Shown one piece after another: positions 10,740-18,797 of a DNA stretch of 29,604 nt. The notes beneath the pieces were generated by a model, which was not told the origin of the DNA, ran no database searches, and worked only from the letters and a program-made list of their open reading frames with translations. Positions within the stretch are counted from its first letter, which is position 1. Every line of letters begins with the position of its first letter. The DNA is from Corynebacterium frankenforstense. Its GTDB lineage: Bacteria > Actinomycetota > Actinomycetes > Mycobacteriales > Mycobacteriaceae. The stretch spans positions 1 through 29,604 of the forward strand of contig NZ_JASODI010000026.1 of the NCBI RefSeq assembly GCF_030211955.1. Direction: 5' to 3'. Position numbers and translations under genes: made by a program.

Positions 10740-10758
10740 TAAGCCTAGGCTCACCTGC
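10740..10758. promoter_or_regulatory. DtxR-like iron box upstream of efeU
   Basis: The minus-strand 19-mer GCAGGTGAGCCTAGGCTTA agrees with the DtxR consensus TTAGGTTAGCCTAACCTAA at 13 positions, including the AGGT and AGCCTA cores. It lies immediately downstream of the putative -10 box, about 80 bases before the efeU start. Confidence 0.6.
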
Positions 10759-10760
10759 AT

Positions 10761-10789
10761 AACATAACCACTATCGAATTAGTAGATAA
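10761..10789 (-). promoter_or_regulatory. putative efeUOB promoter
   Basis: On the minus strand, TTATCT (10784-10789) lies 17 bases before TATGTT (10761-10766), in a notably AT-rich stretch. The -35 match is weak. Its position directly before the DtxR-like box supports it. Confidence 0.4.
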
Positions 10790-10830
10790 CTCAATATGTT
10801 TGCCCAGGCATGCCTAAGCCGCCCTTATTC

Positions 10831-10848
10831 GGGGGGGGGGGGGGGGGG
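10831..10848. repeat. G18 homopolymer upstream of efeUOB
   Basis: Eighteen consecutive G (C on the transcribed strand) lie 42 bases upstream of the putative -35 box. A tract this long is prone to slippage, so its length may vary between cells or be miscounted by sequencing. Confidence 0.9.
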
Positions 10849-10915
10849 AAACATGCTTCCCCCGCGGCGACACGTAAAGGTGCCGACCCCGGACATACCG
10901 GCGCCGGACACGCGA

Positions 10916-10949
10916 AAAACCCGGGCGCAGCGGGTGCGGCCCGGGTTTT
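10916..10949 (-). terminator. intrinsic terminator after the VKOR gene
   Basis: AAAACCCGGGC and GCCCGGGTTTT form a perfect 11-pair stem around a 12-base loop. On the minus strand the stem is followed by a run of T, a canonical rho-independent terminator about 100 bases past the VKOR stop. The symmetrical A/T ends mean it could act in both directions. Confidence 0.85.
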
Positions 10950-11052
10950 GGGACGAGACTCTCCGGTGGGTCCCGAGGAGAGGCTCTGGGGCGACCGGCG
11001 GGGCGGGCGCCGCCGCCGGATCAGCGCGAGATCAGTGCGGAGTCAGCACGGC

Positions 11053-11613
11053 TCAGAAGAGGTACTCGTAGTTGCGCGAGATCACCACGGCCGCGATAAC
11101 CGCAACCCACACGAGGATGATCAGCCAGCGCCAGCGGTAGAGCACGGTGCTGCCGCCGTAGCTGCGCACGGTCTCGGAGGTGACCAGCACGAACAGCGGG
11201 ATGGTCACCGCCCACACGACCATGCAGTACGGGCACAGCAGGCCGAGCACGAAGACGGAGTCGTAGAACATCCAGTGCACGAAGATCAGCGCGACGGTGA
11301 CCCCGACCTGGATGAGGAACCAGAACCAGCCGGCGAAGACGGCACCCGCGGCCAGCGCCGCGCCGATGGCGGTCACGGCGGCGAAGCCGGCGACACCGAA
11401 CAGCGAGTTCGGGATGCCGCCGATGACGGCCGAGGAGTTCGAGCGCATCACCGAGCCACAGGAGAGCACGGCGTTGACGTCGCAGCTGGCGACGTAGTCT
11501 TCGTCGGCGGCGATGTGCAGGTACTCGACGGTGAGCACGAGCGCGGCGGCCAGGCCGACGGCTCCGAGGAGGAAGATGATCCAGCCGAGGACGCGATGGG
11601 GCTTGGTGAGCAC
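11053..11613 (-). CDS. vitamin K epoxide reductase (VKOR) family protein
   Basis: This 186-residue integral membrane protein should reoxidise the thiol oxidase system that makes disulfides in exported proteins, passing electrons to quinone. All four VKOR cysteines are visible: loop cysteines C44 and C52, and the CPYC active site at C127/C130. The quinone-contact Asn-Ser (PNS, near 69-70) is also present. Four to five helices span the chain, beginning at residue 8. The GTG start has GGGAGT upstream. No thioredoxin domain is fused, so a separate DsbA-like partner is expected. A disulfide machinery nearby is notable given the 16-cysteine protein encoded at 17301-18797. Confidence 0.93.
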   Translation of the reverse strand: MLTKPHRVLGWIIFLLGAVGLAAALVLTVEYLHIAADEDYVASCDVNAVLSCGSVMRSNSSAVIGGIPNSLFGVAGFAAVTAIGAALAAGAVFAGWFWFLIQVGVTVALIFVHWMFYDSVFVLGLLCPYCMVVWAVTIPLFVLVTSETVRSYGGSTVLYRWRWLIILVWVAVIAAVVISRNYEYLF

Positions 11614-11692
11614 GGGGACTCCCTTTCGGGGCGGTGGTTGAAAGACCCCTACAGATTAGTCACACTTCCAAGTTGTTGACGCGTCGGCAGTA

Positions 11693-12481
11693 TTATTCCG
11701 GCGCGTAGCCGCCGAGGACGACCAGCGGCCAGCGCACCTCGCGGACCGTCGCGGGATCGCCCCACAGCTGGGCCAGGTGCCCCAGGAAGTCGTCCATCAG
11801 CGCGCCCTCGCCCTCCTCGCGGGCGGTGCGCAGCGCCGACCAGGTGCCCAGGTAGCCGGCGAAACCGTGCAGGTCCATCTCGCGGACCAGGTGGGAGTCC
11901 TCGCGGAAGGTCCGCTCCAGCGGCACTTCCACCGAGCGCAGGTTCTCCTCGACCAGGCGGCGGCGCGGGTCCCAGAAGCGGTGGAAGGGCCCGTAGTAGA
12001 ACTCCCGGAAGGCTTCAGCCACCGGCGTGCCCGGCCCGGGCTCGGCCACCCCGTAGGAGACCAGCGCGACCGGGGCGGCGGGCTTCGCGATGCGTCCGGC
12101 CTCGGTGAAGAAGCCGGGCAGGTCCACCCAGTGGGCGGCCTGGGCCACGGTGATCAGGTCCGCGCAGGAGCCCGGCAGCGGCAGCTGCTCGGCGGCGGCT
12201 GCGACGTAGCGCGCCGCGCCCGTGCCGTGGCGCACCTGTGTGGTGGCCGGGTCCAGGCCCACGGTCAGCTGGAAGTGCTCGGCCAGCCGGGCGGTCAGCT
12301 GCCCGGTGCCGCAGCCGACGTCGACGGCCAGCCCGCGGCCCGGGGCGGCCTCGGCCAGGCGCCCGGAGAGCTCGGCCGGGTAGTCCAGCCGGAAGGCGGC
12401 GTAGTCGCCGCCGGCGTCGAAGAGCGCGCCGCCGGTCACGCCGCCTGCGGCGCTTCGGTCCGTCTGCTGTCCGTCACTCAT
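11693..12481 (-). CDS. class I SAM-dependent methyltransferase
   Basis: The 262-residue product has the SAM-binding motif I AVDVGCGTGQLTARL (about residues 49-63), an acidic motif near GLDP, and a post-motif segment ADLITVAQAAHWVDLPGFFTEAGRIAKP typical of methyltransferase type-11 proteins. The C-terminal half resembles yeast Tmt1/trans-aconitate-type methyltransferases in layout, but the substrate is unknown. The ATG at 12481 overlaps the tsaE stop (ATGA), so it is the last gene of the glmS-alr-tsaE unit. In-frame sequence upstream of that ATG belongs to tsaE in another frame and is not part of the protein. Confidence 0.88.
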   Translation of the reverse strand: MSDGQQTDRSAAGGVTGGALFDAGGDYAAFRLDYPAELSGRLAEAAPGRGLAVDVGCGTGQLTARLAEHFQLTVGLDPATTQVRHGTGAARYVAAAAEQLPLPGSCADLITVAQAAHWVDLPGFFTEAGRIAKPAAPVALVSYGVAEPGPGTPVAEAFREFYYGPFHRFWDPRRRLVEENLRSVEVPLERTFREDSHLVREMDLHGFAGYLGTWSALRTAREEGEGALMDDFLGHLAQLWGDPATVREVRWPLVVLGGYAPE

Positions 12482-12975
12482 GCGTCGTTTCCTTCCCAGC
12501 GCCAGGAGATGATGCGCGCCTCGCTGTCCGGGTCCTCCTCCACCGCCGTAGTGCGGTCCAGGTGGACGACCAGGCAGGTGCCGGCGATCTGGCCGACGAG
12601 CCCCTCGCCCCACTCGGCCACCACGGCGGCCTCGTCGAGGCGCGACTCCAGGTCCAGGCTGTCGAGCGCGCCGACGGGGTCTCCCCCGCCGTCGCCGAGC
12701 AGCCGGTAGGCGTCGACGTGGATGAGCCCCGGCGCGCCCGGCTCGGTGGCGCGGTGCTCGCGGGCGATGGTGAACGTCGGCGAGGTCACCCGGCCGCGCA
12801 CGCCCATGCCGCGGGCCAGGCCCTGGGTCATGGTCGTCTTGCCCGCACCCAGCGGGCCGTCGAGGATGACCACGTCACCGGCCTCGAGCAGCCCGCCGAG
12901 GCGCTCGCCGAAGGCGCGGGTGTCCTCCGCGGTCTCGGCGCGGATCTCGCCGCGCTCACCGAGCCCGGCCTTCAT
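12478..12975 (-). CDS. tsaE: tRNA t6A biosynthesis ATPase TsaE
   Basis: TsaE is a small P-loop ATPase that drives turnover of the TsaB-TsaD complex in t6A synthesis. The Walker A motif is GPLGAGKTT (residues 40-48), followed by the family segment VTSPTFTIARE and, later, LIHVDAYRL. The 165-residue length is normal. ATG start and stop both overlap neighbours by four bases (with alr and the methyltransferase). tsaB and tsaD are 7-8 kb away in the other cluster. Confidence 0.95.
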   Translation of the reverse strand: MKAGLGERGEIRAETAEDTRAFGERLGGLLEAGDVVILDGPLGAGKTTMTQGLARGMGVRGRVTSPTFTIAREHRATEPGAPGLIHVDAYRLLGDGGGDPVGALDSLDLESRLDEAAVVAEWGEGLVGQIAGTCLVVHLDRTTAVEEDPDSEARIISWRWEGNDA

Positions 12976-14150
12976 CGCGCACCGCCCGCGGTGCCGGAAC
13001 CGCCCGCGGCGACCCGCGGGACGTCGTCAATCGAACCGCCCACGAAGACGCGGCGGGTGCGCCCGGTCGGGCGCGAGACGACCTCGTAGTTGATGGTGCC
13101 GACCTGCTCGGCCAGCCGGGTGGCGCTCACCCCGCCGGCACCGAAGATGACGGCCTCGTCGTCCGGGGCCACCCCGTCGGGGTTGTCGCCGAGGAAGATG
13201 ACGTGCTGGTCCATGCACACCCGGCCGACCTGCGGGTAAGCGCGGCCCCTGACGGTCACGCCGAAGCGGCCCTGCCAGGCGCGCGGCAGCCCGTCGGCGT
13301 AACCGGCCGGCACCACGGCCAGGTAGCCGTCCTCGGGGGCGCGCCAGGTCATGCCGTAGCTGGTGCCCTCGCCGGCGGCGACGGGCTTGACCACGGTGAT
13401 GCGGCCGACCCAGCTCATCGCCGGCTCGAGGCCGTGCTCGCCCTCGGGAACGCCGGCGACGGTCTCCAGGCCGTAGAGGGCCGCACCGGGGCGGACCATC
13501 TCGAAGCGCAGGTCCGGCCGCGAGAGCGTGCCCGGGGAGTTGGTCAGGTGGTTGACCGGCACCGCCAGGCCGAGGGTGCGCGCGCGGGCGATCGCGGCGC
13601 GGAAATGCGAGGCCTGCAGGTTGTTCTGCGCGTCGCCGGGAACGTCGCCGCAGGCCAGGTGGCTCATCAGGCCGGTGACGGTGACCTGCGGGGCGTCGCG
13701 CAGCATCGCGAAGACCTTGCCCCAGTCCGCCTCGTCGACCCCGGAGCGGTGCATGCCCGTCTCCACCTTGACCGTCACCCGGGCGGGGCGGCCGGTGGCG
13801 ATGATGGCGCGGGCGTGCTCCGGCGAGATGACCGCCAGGTCGATGTGCGCGTCCAGCGCGGAGGCGACGTCCTGCTCCGGCGACCAGATCCACGCCAGCA
13901 CCGGGGCGCTCACCCCGGCCTCGCGCAGCTGGTGGGCCTCGTCGAGAGTGGCCACGCCGAGCTGGTCGGCGCCGGCGTCAAGCGCCGTGCGCGCGACCTC
14001 GACCGCGCCGTGGTTGTAGGCGTCGGCCTTGACCACGGCCATCAGCTGGGCCGGGTCGACGGACTTCTTGAGCGCCCGCGTGTTGCGCGCAACGGCGTCC
14101 AGGTCGATCCGCAGTTCCAGAAGGTTCGTCCCGGACTTGTGCCCTCTCAC
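12972..14150 (-). CDS. alr: alanine racemase
   Basis: A PLP-dependent enzyme that converts L-alanine to D-alanine for peptidoglycan. The PLP lysine is K41 in VVKADAYNHG. The conserved TSYGMTWRA and VCMDQ segments hold the second catalytic tyrosine and active-site loop. The C-terminal β-domain ends with TINYEVVSR. I chose the GTG at 14150, which overlaps the glmS stop (GTGA), because similarity starts at LLELRIDLDAVARN and the longer in-frame extension reads as glmS in another frame. The product is 392 residues. Confidence 0.95.
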   Translation of the reverse strand: MRGHKSGTNLLELRIDLDAVARNTRALKKSVDPAQLMAVVKADAYNHGAVEVARTALDAGADQLGVATLDEAHQLREAGVSAPVLAWIWSPEQDVASALDAHIDLAVISPEHARAIIATGRPARVTVKVETGMHRSGVDEADWGKVFAMLRDAPQVTVTGLMSHLACGDVPGDAQNNLQASHFRAAIARARTLGLAVPVNHLTNSPGTLSRPDLRFEMVRPGAALYGLETVAGVPEGEHGLEPAMSWVGRITVVKPVAAGEGTSYGMTWRAPEDGYLAVVPAGYADGLPRAWQGRFGVTVRGRAYPQVGRVCMDQHVIFLGDNPDGVAPDDEAVIFGAGGVSATRLAEQVGTINYEVVSRPTGRTRRVFVGGSIDDVPRVAAGGSGTAGGAR

Positions 14151-16009
14151 TCCACGGTCACCGACTTCGCCAGGTTGCGCGGCTTGTCGATGTCCTCGTT
14201 GCCGCACTCCCGGGCGATGTAGGCCGCGAGGAACTGCAGCGGGACGGTCGCCAGCAGCGGCTGCATGATCGTGGAGGTCTGCGGCATGCGGATCAGCCAG
14301 TTGGCGTAGGGCTCGACGGCGGTGTCGCCCTCCTCCGCGATGACGATGGTCTTCGCGCCGCGGGCGCGGATCTCCTGGATGTTGGAGACGATCTTGGAGT
14401 GCAGCTGGGGCACCCCGCGCGGGCTGGGCACGATGACGACGACGGGCAGGTCGTCCTCGATCAGGGCGATCGGGCCGTGCTTGAGCTCACCGGCCGGGAA
14501 GCCCTCGGCGTGGATGTAGGCCAGCTCCTTGAGCTTGAGCGCGCCCTCGAGCGCGACCGGGTAGCCCACGCCGCGGCCGAGGAAGAGCATCGTCGGCAGG
14601 GCGCCGAGGTGGTGGGCGATCTCCTCGCACTGGCCGGCGGCTTCGAGCAGCGGCTCGATCTTGGCGGGGATCTCCTCGAGGGTGTCCCAGATCTCGCGGA
14701 TCTCGTCGGGGTACTTGGTGCCCTTGGCCTGGGCGATGGCCAGGCCGACGATGTAGTTGGCGGCCACCTGGGCCAGGAAGGCCTTGGTGGAGGCCACACC
14801 GATCTCCGGGCCGGCGTGCGTGTAGAGCACACCGTCGGACTCGCGCGGGATCTGCGAGCCGTTGGTGTTGCACACGGCCAACACCTTCGCGCCCTGCGAC
14901 TTCGCGTGGCGCACGGCCTCGAGGGTGTCGGCGGTCTCGCCGGACTGGGAGATGGCGATGACCAGGGTGCGCGCGTCGACGACGGGGTCGCGGTAGCGGA
15001 ACTCGCTGGCGACCTCGATCTGGACGGGCACGCGCGCCCAGTGCTCGATGGCGTACTTGGCCAGAAGGCCCGAGTGGTAGGCCGAGCCGCAGGCGACGAC
15101 GAAGACCTGGTCGATGCTCTTGAGGAACTCGTCGGAGAAGTTCTGCTCGTCGAGGACGATGCGGCCGTCCTGGCAGTGGCCTGCCAGGGTGTCACGCACG
15201 GCGGCGGGCTGCTCGTTGATCTCCTTCATCATGAAGGAGTCGTAGCCGCCCTTCTCCGCGGCCTCGAGGTCCCAGTCGATGGTGAAGGGGCGGCCGGTGG
15301 CCTCGGTGCCGTCCAGGTTGAGGATGCGGTAGCCGTCGCGGTCGATGACCACGACGTTGTCCTGGCCGAGCTCGACGGCCTCCTTGGTGTACTCGATGAA
15401 GGCCGCGACGTCGGAGCCGAGGAACATCTCGCCGTCACCGACGCCGACGAGCAGCGGGGTGGAGCGGCGGGCCGCGACGACGCGGTCCGGGTGGTCGGCG
15501 TGCAGGAACAACAGGGTGAACGCGCCCTCGAGGCGGTTGACCACGGCCAGGGCGCTGGCCTCGAAGTCGCCGGCGGTCTCGCCCTCGTTGTAGGCCTTGG
15601 CCATCAGGTGGGCGGCGACCTCGGAGTCGGTCTCGGAGACGAGCTCCACGTCGTCGCGCTCGAGCTCGGCGCGCAGGGCGGCGAAGTTCTCGATGATGCC
15701 GTTGTGGACGATGGCCACCTTGCCGTCGTACGACAGGTGGGGGTGGGCGTTCTCGTCGACCGGGCGGCCGTGGGTCGCCCAGCGGGTGTGCCCGATGGCG
15801 GTGGTCCCGGCCAGCTTGTCGGCCCCGATCTCCTCGATCCGGTCCTCGAGGTTGGCCAGCTTTCCGGCGCGCTTGGCCACGGAGACCCGGCCCTGGTCGG
15901 CGACGGCGACACCGGCCGAGTCGTAGCCGCGGTACTCCATCCTGCGCAGGGCGTCCACCGCGACGGTCAGCCCCGCCCGGTCACCCACGTATCCAACAAT
16001 TCCACACAT
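14147..16009 (-). CDS. glmS: glutamine-fructose-6-phosphate aminotransferase
   Basis: GlmS makes glucosamine-6-phosphate from fructose-6-phosphate and glutamine, the first committed step to UDP-GlcNAc. The ATG at 16009 is fixed by MCGIVGY: Cys2 must become the N-terminal nucleophile, so the ATG two codons upstream is unlikely. The glutaminase domain carries RMEYRGYDSAG, THGRP and NGIIEN. Two SIS domains follow (ACGSAYHSG, SQSGETADT, then GRGVGYPVALEGALKLKE), with the conserved end NLAKSVTVE. The product is 620 residues. It leads a unit with alr, tsaE and a methyltransferase. A -10 box ends only seven bases before the start, so the mRNA may be leaderless; no room exists for a glmS ribozyme. 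Confidence 0.97.
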   Translation of the reverse strand: MCGIVGYVGDRAGLTVAVDALRRMEYRGYDSAGVAVADQGRVSVAKRAGKLANLEDRIEEIGADKLAGTTAIGHTRWATHGRPVDENAHPHLSYDGKVAIVHNGIIENFAALRAELERDDVELVSETDSEVAAHLMAKAYNEGETAGDFEASALAVVNRLEGAFTLLFLHADHPDRVVAARRSTPLLVGVGDGEMFLGSDVAAFIEYTKEAVELGQDNVVVIDRDGYRILNLDGTEATGRPFTIDWDLEAAEKGGYDSFMMKEINEQPAAVRDTLAGHCQDGRIVLDEQNFSDEFLKSIDQVFVVACGSAYHSGLLAKYAIEHWARVPVQIEVASEFRYRDPVVDARTLVIAISQSGETADTLEAVRHAKSQGAKVLAVCNTNGSQIPRESDGVLYTHAGPEIGVASTKAFLAQVAANYIVGLAIAQAKGTKYPDEIREIWDTLEEIPAKIEPLLEAAGQCEEIAHHLGALPTMLFLGRGVGYPVALEGALKLKELAYIHAEGFPAGELKHGPIALIEDDLPVVVIVPSPRGVPQLHSKIVSNIQEIRARGAKTIVIAEEGDTAVEPYANWLIRMPQTSTIMQPLLATVPLQFLAAYIARECGNEDIDKPRNLAKSVTVE

Positions 16010-16016
16010 GGCCATC

Positions 16017-16046
16017 AGGCTACCGGCGCGTCGACCGCCACGTGAA
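16017..16046 (-). promoter_or_regulatory. glmS promoter
   Basis: On the minus strand, TTCACG (16041-16046) and TAGCCT (16017-16022) are separated by 18 bases. Transcription would begin at or within a few bases of the glmS ATG. Confidence 0.5.
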
Positions 16047-16138
16047 TCGCACGCGCCGGGGGTGTCCGCGGGATCTTTCCGGGCGGGCGCGTGCAAACGG
16101 ATTCGCCCGGTCGGCGGCGCGGCATGCACGGCGTCGGA

Positions 16139-16144
16139 TATTCT
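16139..16144 (+). promoter_or_regulatory. -10 box of the hydrolase-like gene, leaderless start
   Basis: TATTCT ends seven bases before the GTG at 16152, so transcript and coding sequence probably begin together. No ribosome-binding site is present. A -35 box is not recognisable. Confidence 0.5.
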
Positions 16145-16151
16145 CTAGGGC

Positions 16152-17018
16152 GTGGCTGAGAATCTGAGCAAGAACCTGTCCAAGCTGTCCAAGCGGGGGC
16201 CGCACCGCGTGCTCGTGGGCGACCTGAGTTACGCGGGGCTGCCCGGCAAGGTCTACACGCCCGCCGAGGGCAACGGCGTGCCCGGCGTCGCCTTCGGCCA
16301 CGACTGGCTGCGCGGGCTGAAGAACTACCACGTCACGCTGCGCCACCTGGCCAGCTGGGGCATCGCGGTGGCCGCCCCGGAGACCGAGACCGGATTCTCG
16401 CCGAACCACCGCGGCTTCGCCGCCGACCTCGAGACGGCCGTGCAGATCCTCGCCGGCGTGCGCCTCGGCCACGGCAACGTCACCGTCGGCCCCGGCAAGC
16501 TGGGCGTCATCGGCCACGGCATGGGCGCCGGCTGCGCGGTGCTCGCCGCGGCGGGTTCCACGAAGATCCGCGCCGTCGGCGCGCTCTACCCGGCGACCAC
16601 CGCCCCCTCCTCGGTCGAGGCGGCCCGCCACCTGGACGTTCCAGGGCTGGTCGTCGGCTCCGGCGAGAGCGCGCTGCTCGACGCCGGTAACCCGGCCGCG
16701 CTGGCGCAGGCCTGGGGCGGCGAGGTGGCCTACCGCGAGATCGACAAGGGCAACCAGCAGGGCTTCACCGAGGACACGCTGTTCAAGCTGCTGCTCGGTG
16801 CGGCCCGCCCGCAGGTCGGCGCGCGCGAGACCGCCCGCGCCCTGCTGACCGGCTTCCTGCTGGCCACCCTGGGCGACGACAAGAAGCTTTCCGGCTTCGC
16901 CGACCCCGAGGCCACCGCCAAGGGCTTCGAGTCGCTGACCGGCGAGGACCTCGCCGACCGCGCCGACACGCTGGGCTTCAAGTCCGGCTCCGGCATCGAG
17001 CGCTCCCCCGCGAACTGA
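16152..17018 (+). CDS. dienelactone-hydrolase-like protein lacking the catalytic triad
   Basis: The 288-residue product has the α/β-hydrolase layout of dienelactone hydrolase/chlorophyllase-like proteins: PGVAFGHDWLRGLKNYH, then LASWGIAVAAPET, then the nucleophile elbow at 121-125. That elbow reads GHGMG, with glycine where the serine or cysteine nucleophile should be. The usual acid site reads GSGES (169-173) and the expected His region reads GNQQGF (200-205), so all three catalytic positions appear changed. It is probably a binding or structural protein, not an esterase. No signal peptide is visible. It is the only plus-strand gene of the host part and stands alone before a strong terminator. 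Confidence 0.82.
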   Translation: MAENLSKNLSKLSKRGPHRVLVGDLSYAGLPGKVYTPAEGNGVPGVAFGHDWLRGLKNYHVTLRHLASWGIAVAAPETETGFSPNHRGFAADLETAVQILAGVRLGHGNVTVGPGKLGVIGHGMGAGCAVLAAAGSTKIRAVGALYPATTAPSSVEAARHLDVPGLVVGSGESALLDAGNPAALAQAWGGEVAYREIDKGNQQGFTEDTLFKLLLGAARPQVGARETARALLTGFLLATLGDDKKLSGFADPEATAKGFESLTGEDLADRADTLGFKSGSGIERSPAN

Positions 17019-17047
17019 CCCCGGGCGGGATCAAGTCCCGCCGCCGC

Positions 17048-17077
17048 GGCGCCACCTTCCCCGGTGGCGCCGTTTTT
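17048..17077 (+). terminator. intrinsic terminator after the hydrolase-like gene
   Basis: GGCGCCACC and GGTGGCGCC form a perfect nine-pair stem with a six-base loop, followed by G and five T. It lies 30 bases past the stop. Confidence 0.92.
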
Positions 17078-17115
17078 GTTCTTCCGTTTCTGTGGTCCCT
17101 TCTTGTCGCCCCGGC

Positions 17116-17301
17116 TCAGCGGCGCAGGATGCCGCGCACGGGTCCGCCCCGGCGCTGGCGCTGCCGCTGGCCCGGCTGCCTGCGCTTCGGCTGCGCAGGC
17201 GTCTCGGTCTTCTTCTTGGCCTCCTCGAGGGCGGCCTCGAAGTCGCGCAGGCGGGCGTCGGCACGGGCGCGGAAGTTGCGCGCGAACTCCTCGAACTCCA
17301 T
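17116..17301 (-). CDS. small basic protein of unknown function
   Basis: I do not recognise this 61-residue protein. Its first half is a charged helix (MEFEEFARNFRARADARL and on to EAALEEAKKK); the second half is very basic and Arg/Gln-rich, ending RGGPVRGILRR. The ATG at 17301 overlaps the TGA of the upstream gene by one base (TGATG), indicating coupling; GTG codons at 17304 and 17307 are alternatives. It is the third gene of the unit starting at 19114. The basic tail could contact the acidic CP-repeat protein or a nucleic acid; this is inference only. Confidence 0.65.
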   Translation of the reverse strand: MEFEEFARNFRARADARLRDFEAALEEAKKKTETPAQPKRRQPGQRQRQRRGGPVRGILRR

Positions 17302-18797
17302 CACCACGGCCCCGCCTTCCTGGTCTCGCTGGCGGGCACGGGCGCCGGGGCGTCAGCCGGCGGCTCGGGCGCCGGTGGGGCCGGTGCGGGTGCCGGGGCC
17401 TCGGCGGCGGGTGCCGGGGCGGGCTCCGGGGCCGGTGCAGGCGCGGGTGCGGCGTCCGCGCCCGGGGCGATGCCGGCGGCGGCCAGCTTCTTGGGCGGCG
17501 GCTCGGGCTCGGGCACCTGGTCGAGCGGCACCTCCGGCTCGGGCTTTGGCGCGGGCTCAGGTTCGGGTTCCGGCTTCGGTTCCGGCTCGGGTTCCGGGCA
17601 CTCGGGCTCCGGTTCGGGTGCGGGCTCCGGGACCGGGCACTCAAGCACGCCCGAGGACTCGATGCACTCGGCGACCGCGCCGATGACCAGGCCGACGACC
17701 GCCAGGCCGATGCCCACCCCGAGGACCGACTCATGGCCGCCGGGCTGCGGGCACTCCGCCGTGGCCGGGGTGACCGGCTCCTCCTCCGGCGGGCACTCCT
17801 CCTCGACGTTCTCCTCCGGCGGGCACTCGTGCTCCCCGGTCTCCTTGTCCGTGGTCTTGTCGGTCTTCTCGGTCTCCGCGTGGACGACCTTCTCCGTGAC
17901 CGGCTTGTCCGCGGGCTCGTCCACGCAGTCCTCGGTCGGCGGCACCGGCTTCGTCGAGGTCGTCGTGGTCTTCTCCTCCTCGCAGTCCTCGATCTCGGTA
18001 TCGCTCGAGGACTCGCCCGAGCCGTCGCCCTTGTAGTTCTTGCCGTCCGAGTCGCCTGCGGCCTCGACAGTCGCGCCGCCACCGGTACCCGAGGAGCCTC
18101 CCGAAGACCCACCCGAGCCACCGCCGGAGGAGCCCTCCGGCGGGCAGGCCCCGGGTACCACCGCGCCGTTGCGCTCCGCCTCGCACGGCTCCGAGCAGGC
18201 GTCCTCGACCTGGCCGGTCAGCACCTCCAGGCACCCGCGGACCGCCTCGTCGCGGCCCTCGCACAGGTCCATCAGGCAGGCGGCGGCCTCGTCGATGAGC
18301 CCCTCACCGGCGCTCACACAGGCGAGGAACTCCCCCGGCTGCTCCACCGGGTCGATCAGCCCCAGCTGGGCGGCGATGCCGCGCACCGAGGCGACGAGCT
18401 GGCCGACGATGCTCTCCATCGCCGAGTCGGAGCCGTCCTCGACCTCGTCGATGACGCGGCAGGCCTCCTCGCCGGCCTCGACGACCTTGTCCGCGTCGTC
18501 CTTCTGCGTGAACCAGCTCTGGCCCAGCTCGCTGAGGCCGTGCATGAGCAGCCCGATGCCGAAGTGCTTGAGCAGCTGGATCAGGACACCGTGCAAGCCC
18601 CGCATCGGCCGGGTGTCTGTCTCCCCGGCCGCGGCGGCGAGCTGGGTGCGGATCTCACCGGTGTCCAGCCCGCTCAAGGCGCCGAGGCGCTCGCCGAGCT
18701 CGGCCGGCGGGACCTGCGGGCCGCGGTAGGTTCCCCGGGAGGCGCGCGTCAGCTCGGCGACCGCGCCCGCGTACCCGGTGCCGATCCCCGGCCTCAT
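17301..18797 (-). CDS. cysteine-rich CP-repeat single-pass membrane protein, unrecognised
   Basis: Not a family I recognise. The 498-residue chain has a helical N-terminal part (1-205) with no signal peptide, then a Gly/Ser linker (222-242) and an acidic Thr/Glu-rich region. One membrane segment follows at about 357-377 (VLGVGIGLAVVGLVIGAV), then a long Pro/Glu/Ala tail. Sixteen cysteines are present; six lie in CP motifs (CPPE three times, CPQP, CPVP, CPEP) on both sides of the membrane segment. It is coupled by four bases to the helical 106-residue gene upstream and by one base to the basic gene downstream. Surface exposure, with disulfides made via the VKOR system, is plausible. Export route is unknown; a type VII route is possible because the ESX locus lies nearby. 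Confidence 0.8.
   Translation of the reverse strand: MRPGIGTGYAGAVAELTRASRGTYRGPQVPPAELGERLGALSGLDTGEIRTQLAAAAGETDTRPMRGLHGVLIQLLKHFGIGLLMHGLSELGQSWFTQKDDADKVVEAGEEACRVIDEVEDGSDSAMESIVGQLVASVRGIAAQLGLIDPVEQPGEFLACVSAGEGLIDEAAACLMDLCEGRDEAVRGCLEVLTGQVEDACSEPCEAERNGAVVPGACPPEGSSGGGSGGSSGGSSGTGGGATVEAAGDSDGKNYKGDGSGESSSDTEIEDCEEEKTTTTSTKPVPPTEDCVDEPADKPVTEKVVHAETEKTDKTTDKETGEHECPPEENVEEECPPEEEPVTPATAECPQPGGHESVLGVGIGLAVVGLVIGAVAECIESSGVLECPVPEPAPEPEPECPEPEPEPKPEPEPEPAPKPEPEVPLDQVPEPEPPPKKLAAAGIAPGADAAPAPAPAPEPAPAPAAEAPAPAPAPPAPEPPADAPAPVPASETRKAGPW

Larger units (their letters stand above)
10661..11052. other. 392-base intergenic region between efeU and the VKOR gene
   Basis: No gene is seen. 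From right to left it holds the VKOR terminator (10916-10949), the G18 tract, a second weak DtxR-like palindrome (AGGCATGCCT, 10807-10816), and the efe promoter with its DtxR-like box. Confidence 0.75.

Noticed and set aside
16010..16129. Upstream start for glmS
   Set aside because: GlmS needs Cys at position 2 after Met; only the ATG at 16009 gives this.
16010..16151. glmS ribozyme or riboswitch
   Set aside because: The likely transcript starts at the glmS ATG and the region shows no ribozyme core.
17731..18264. Alternative frames inside the CP-repeat gene
   Set aside because: Arg/Gly-rich shadows of the 498-residue frame, which has coherent domains and coupled boundaries.
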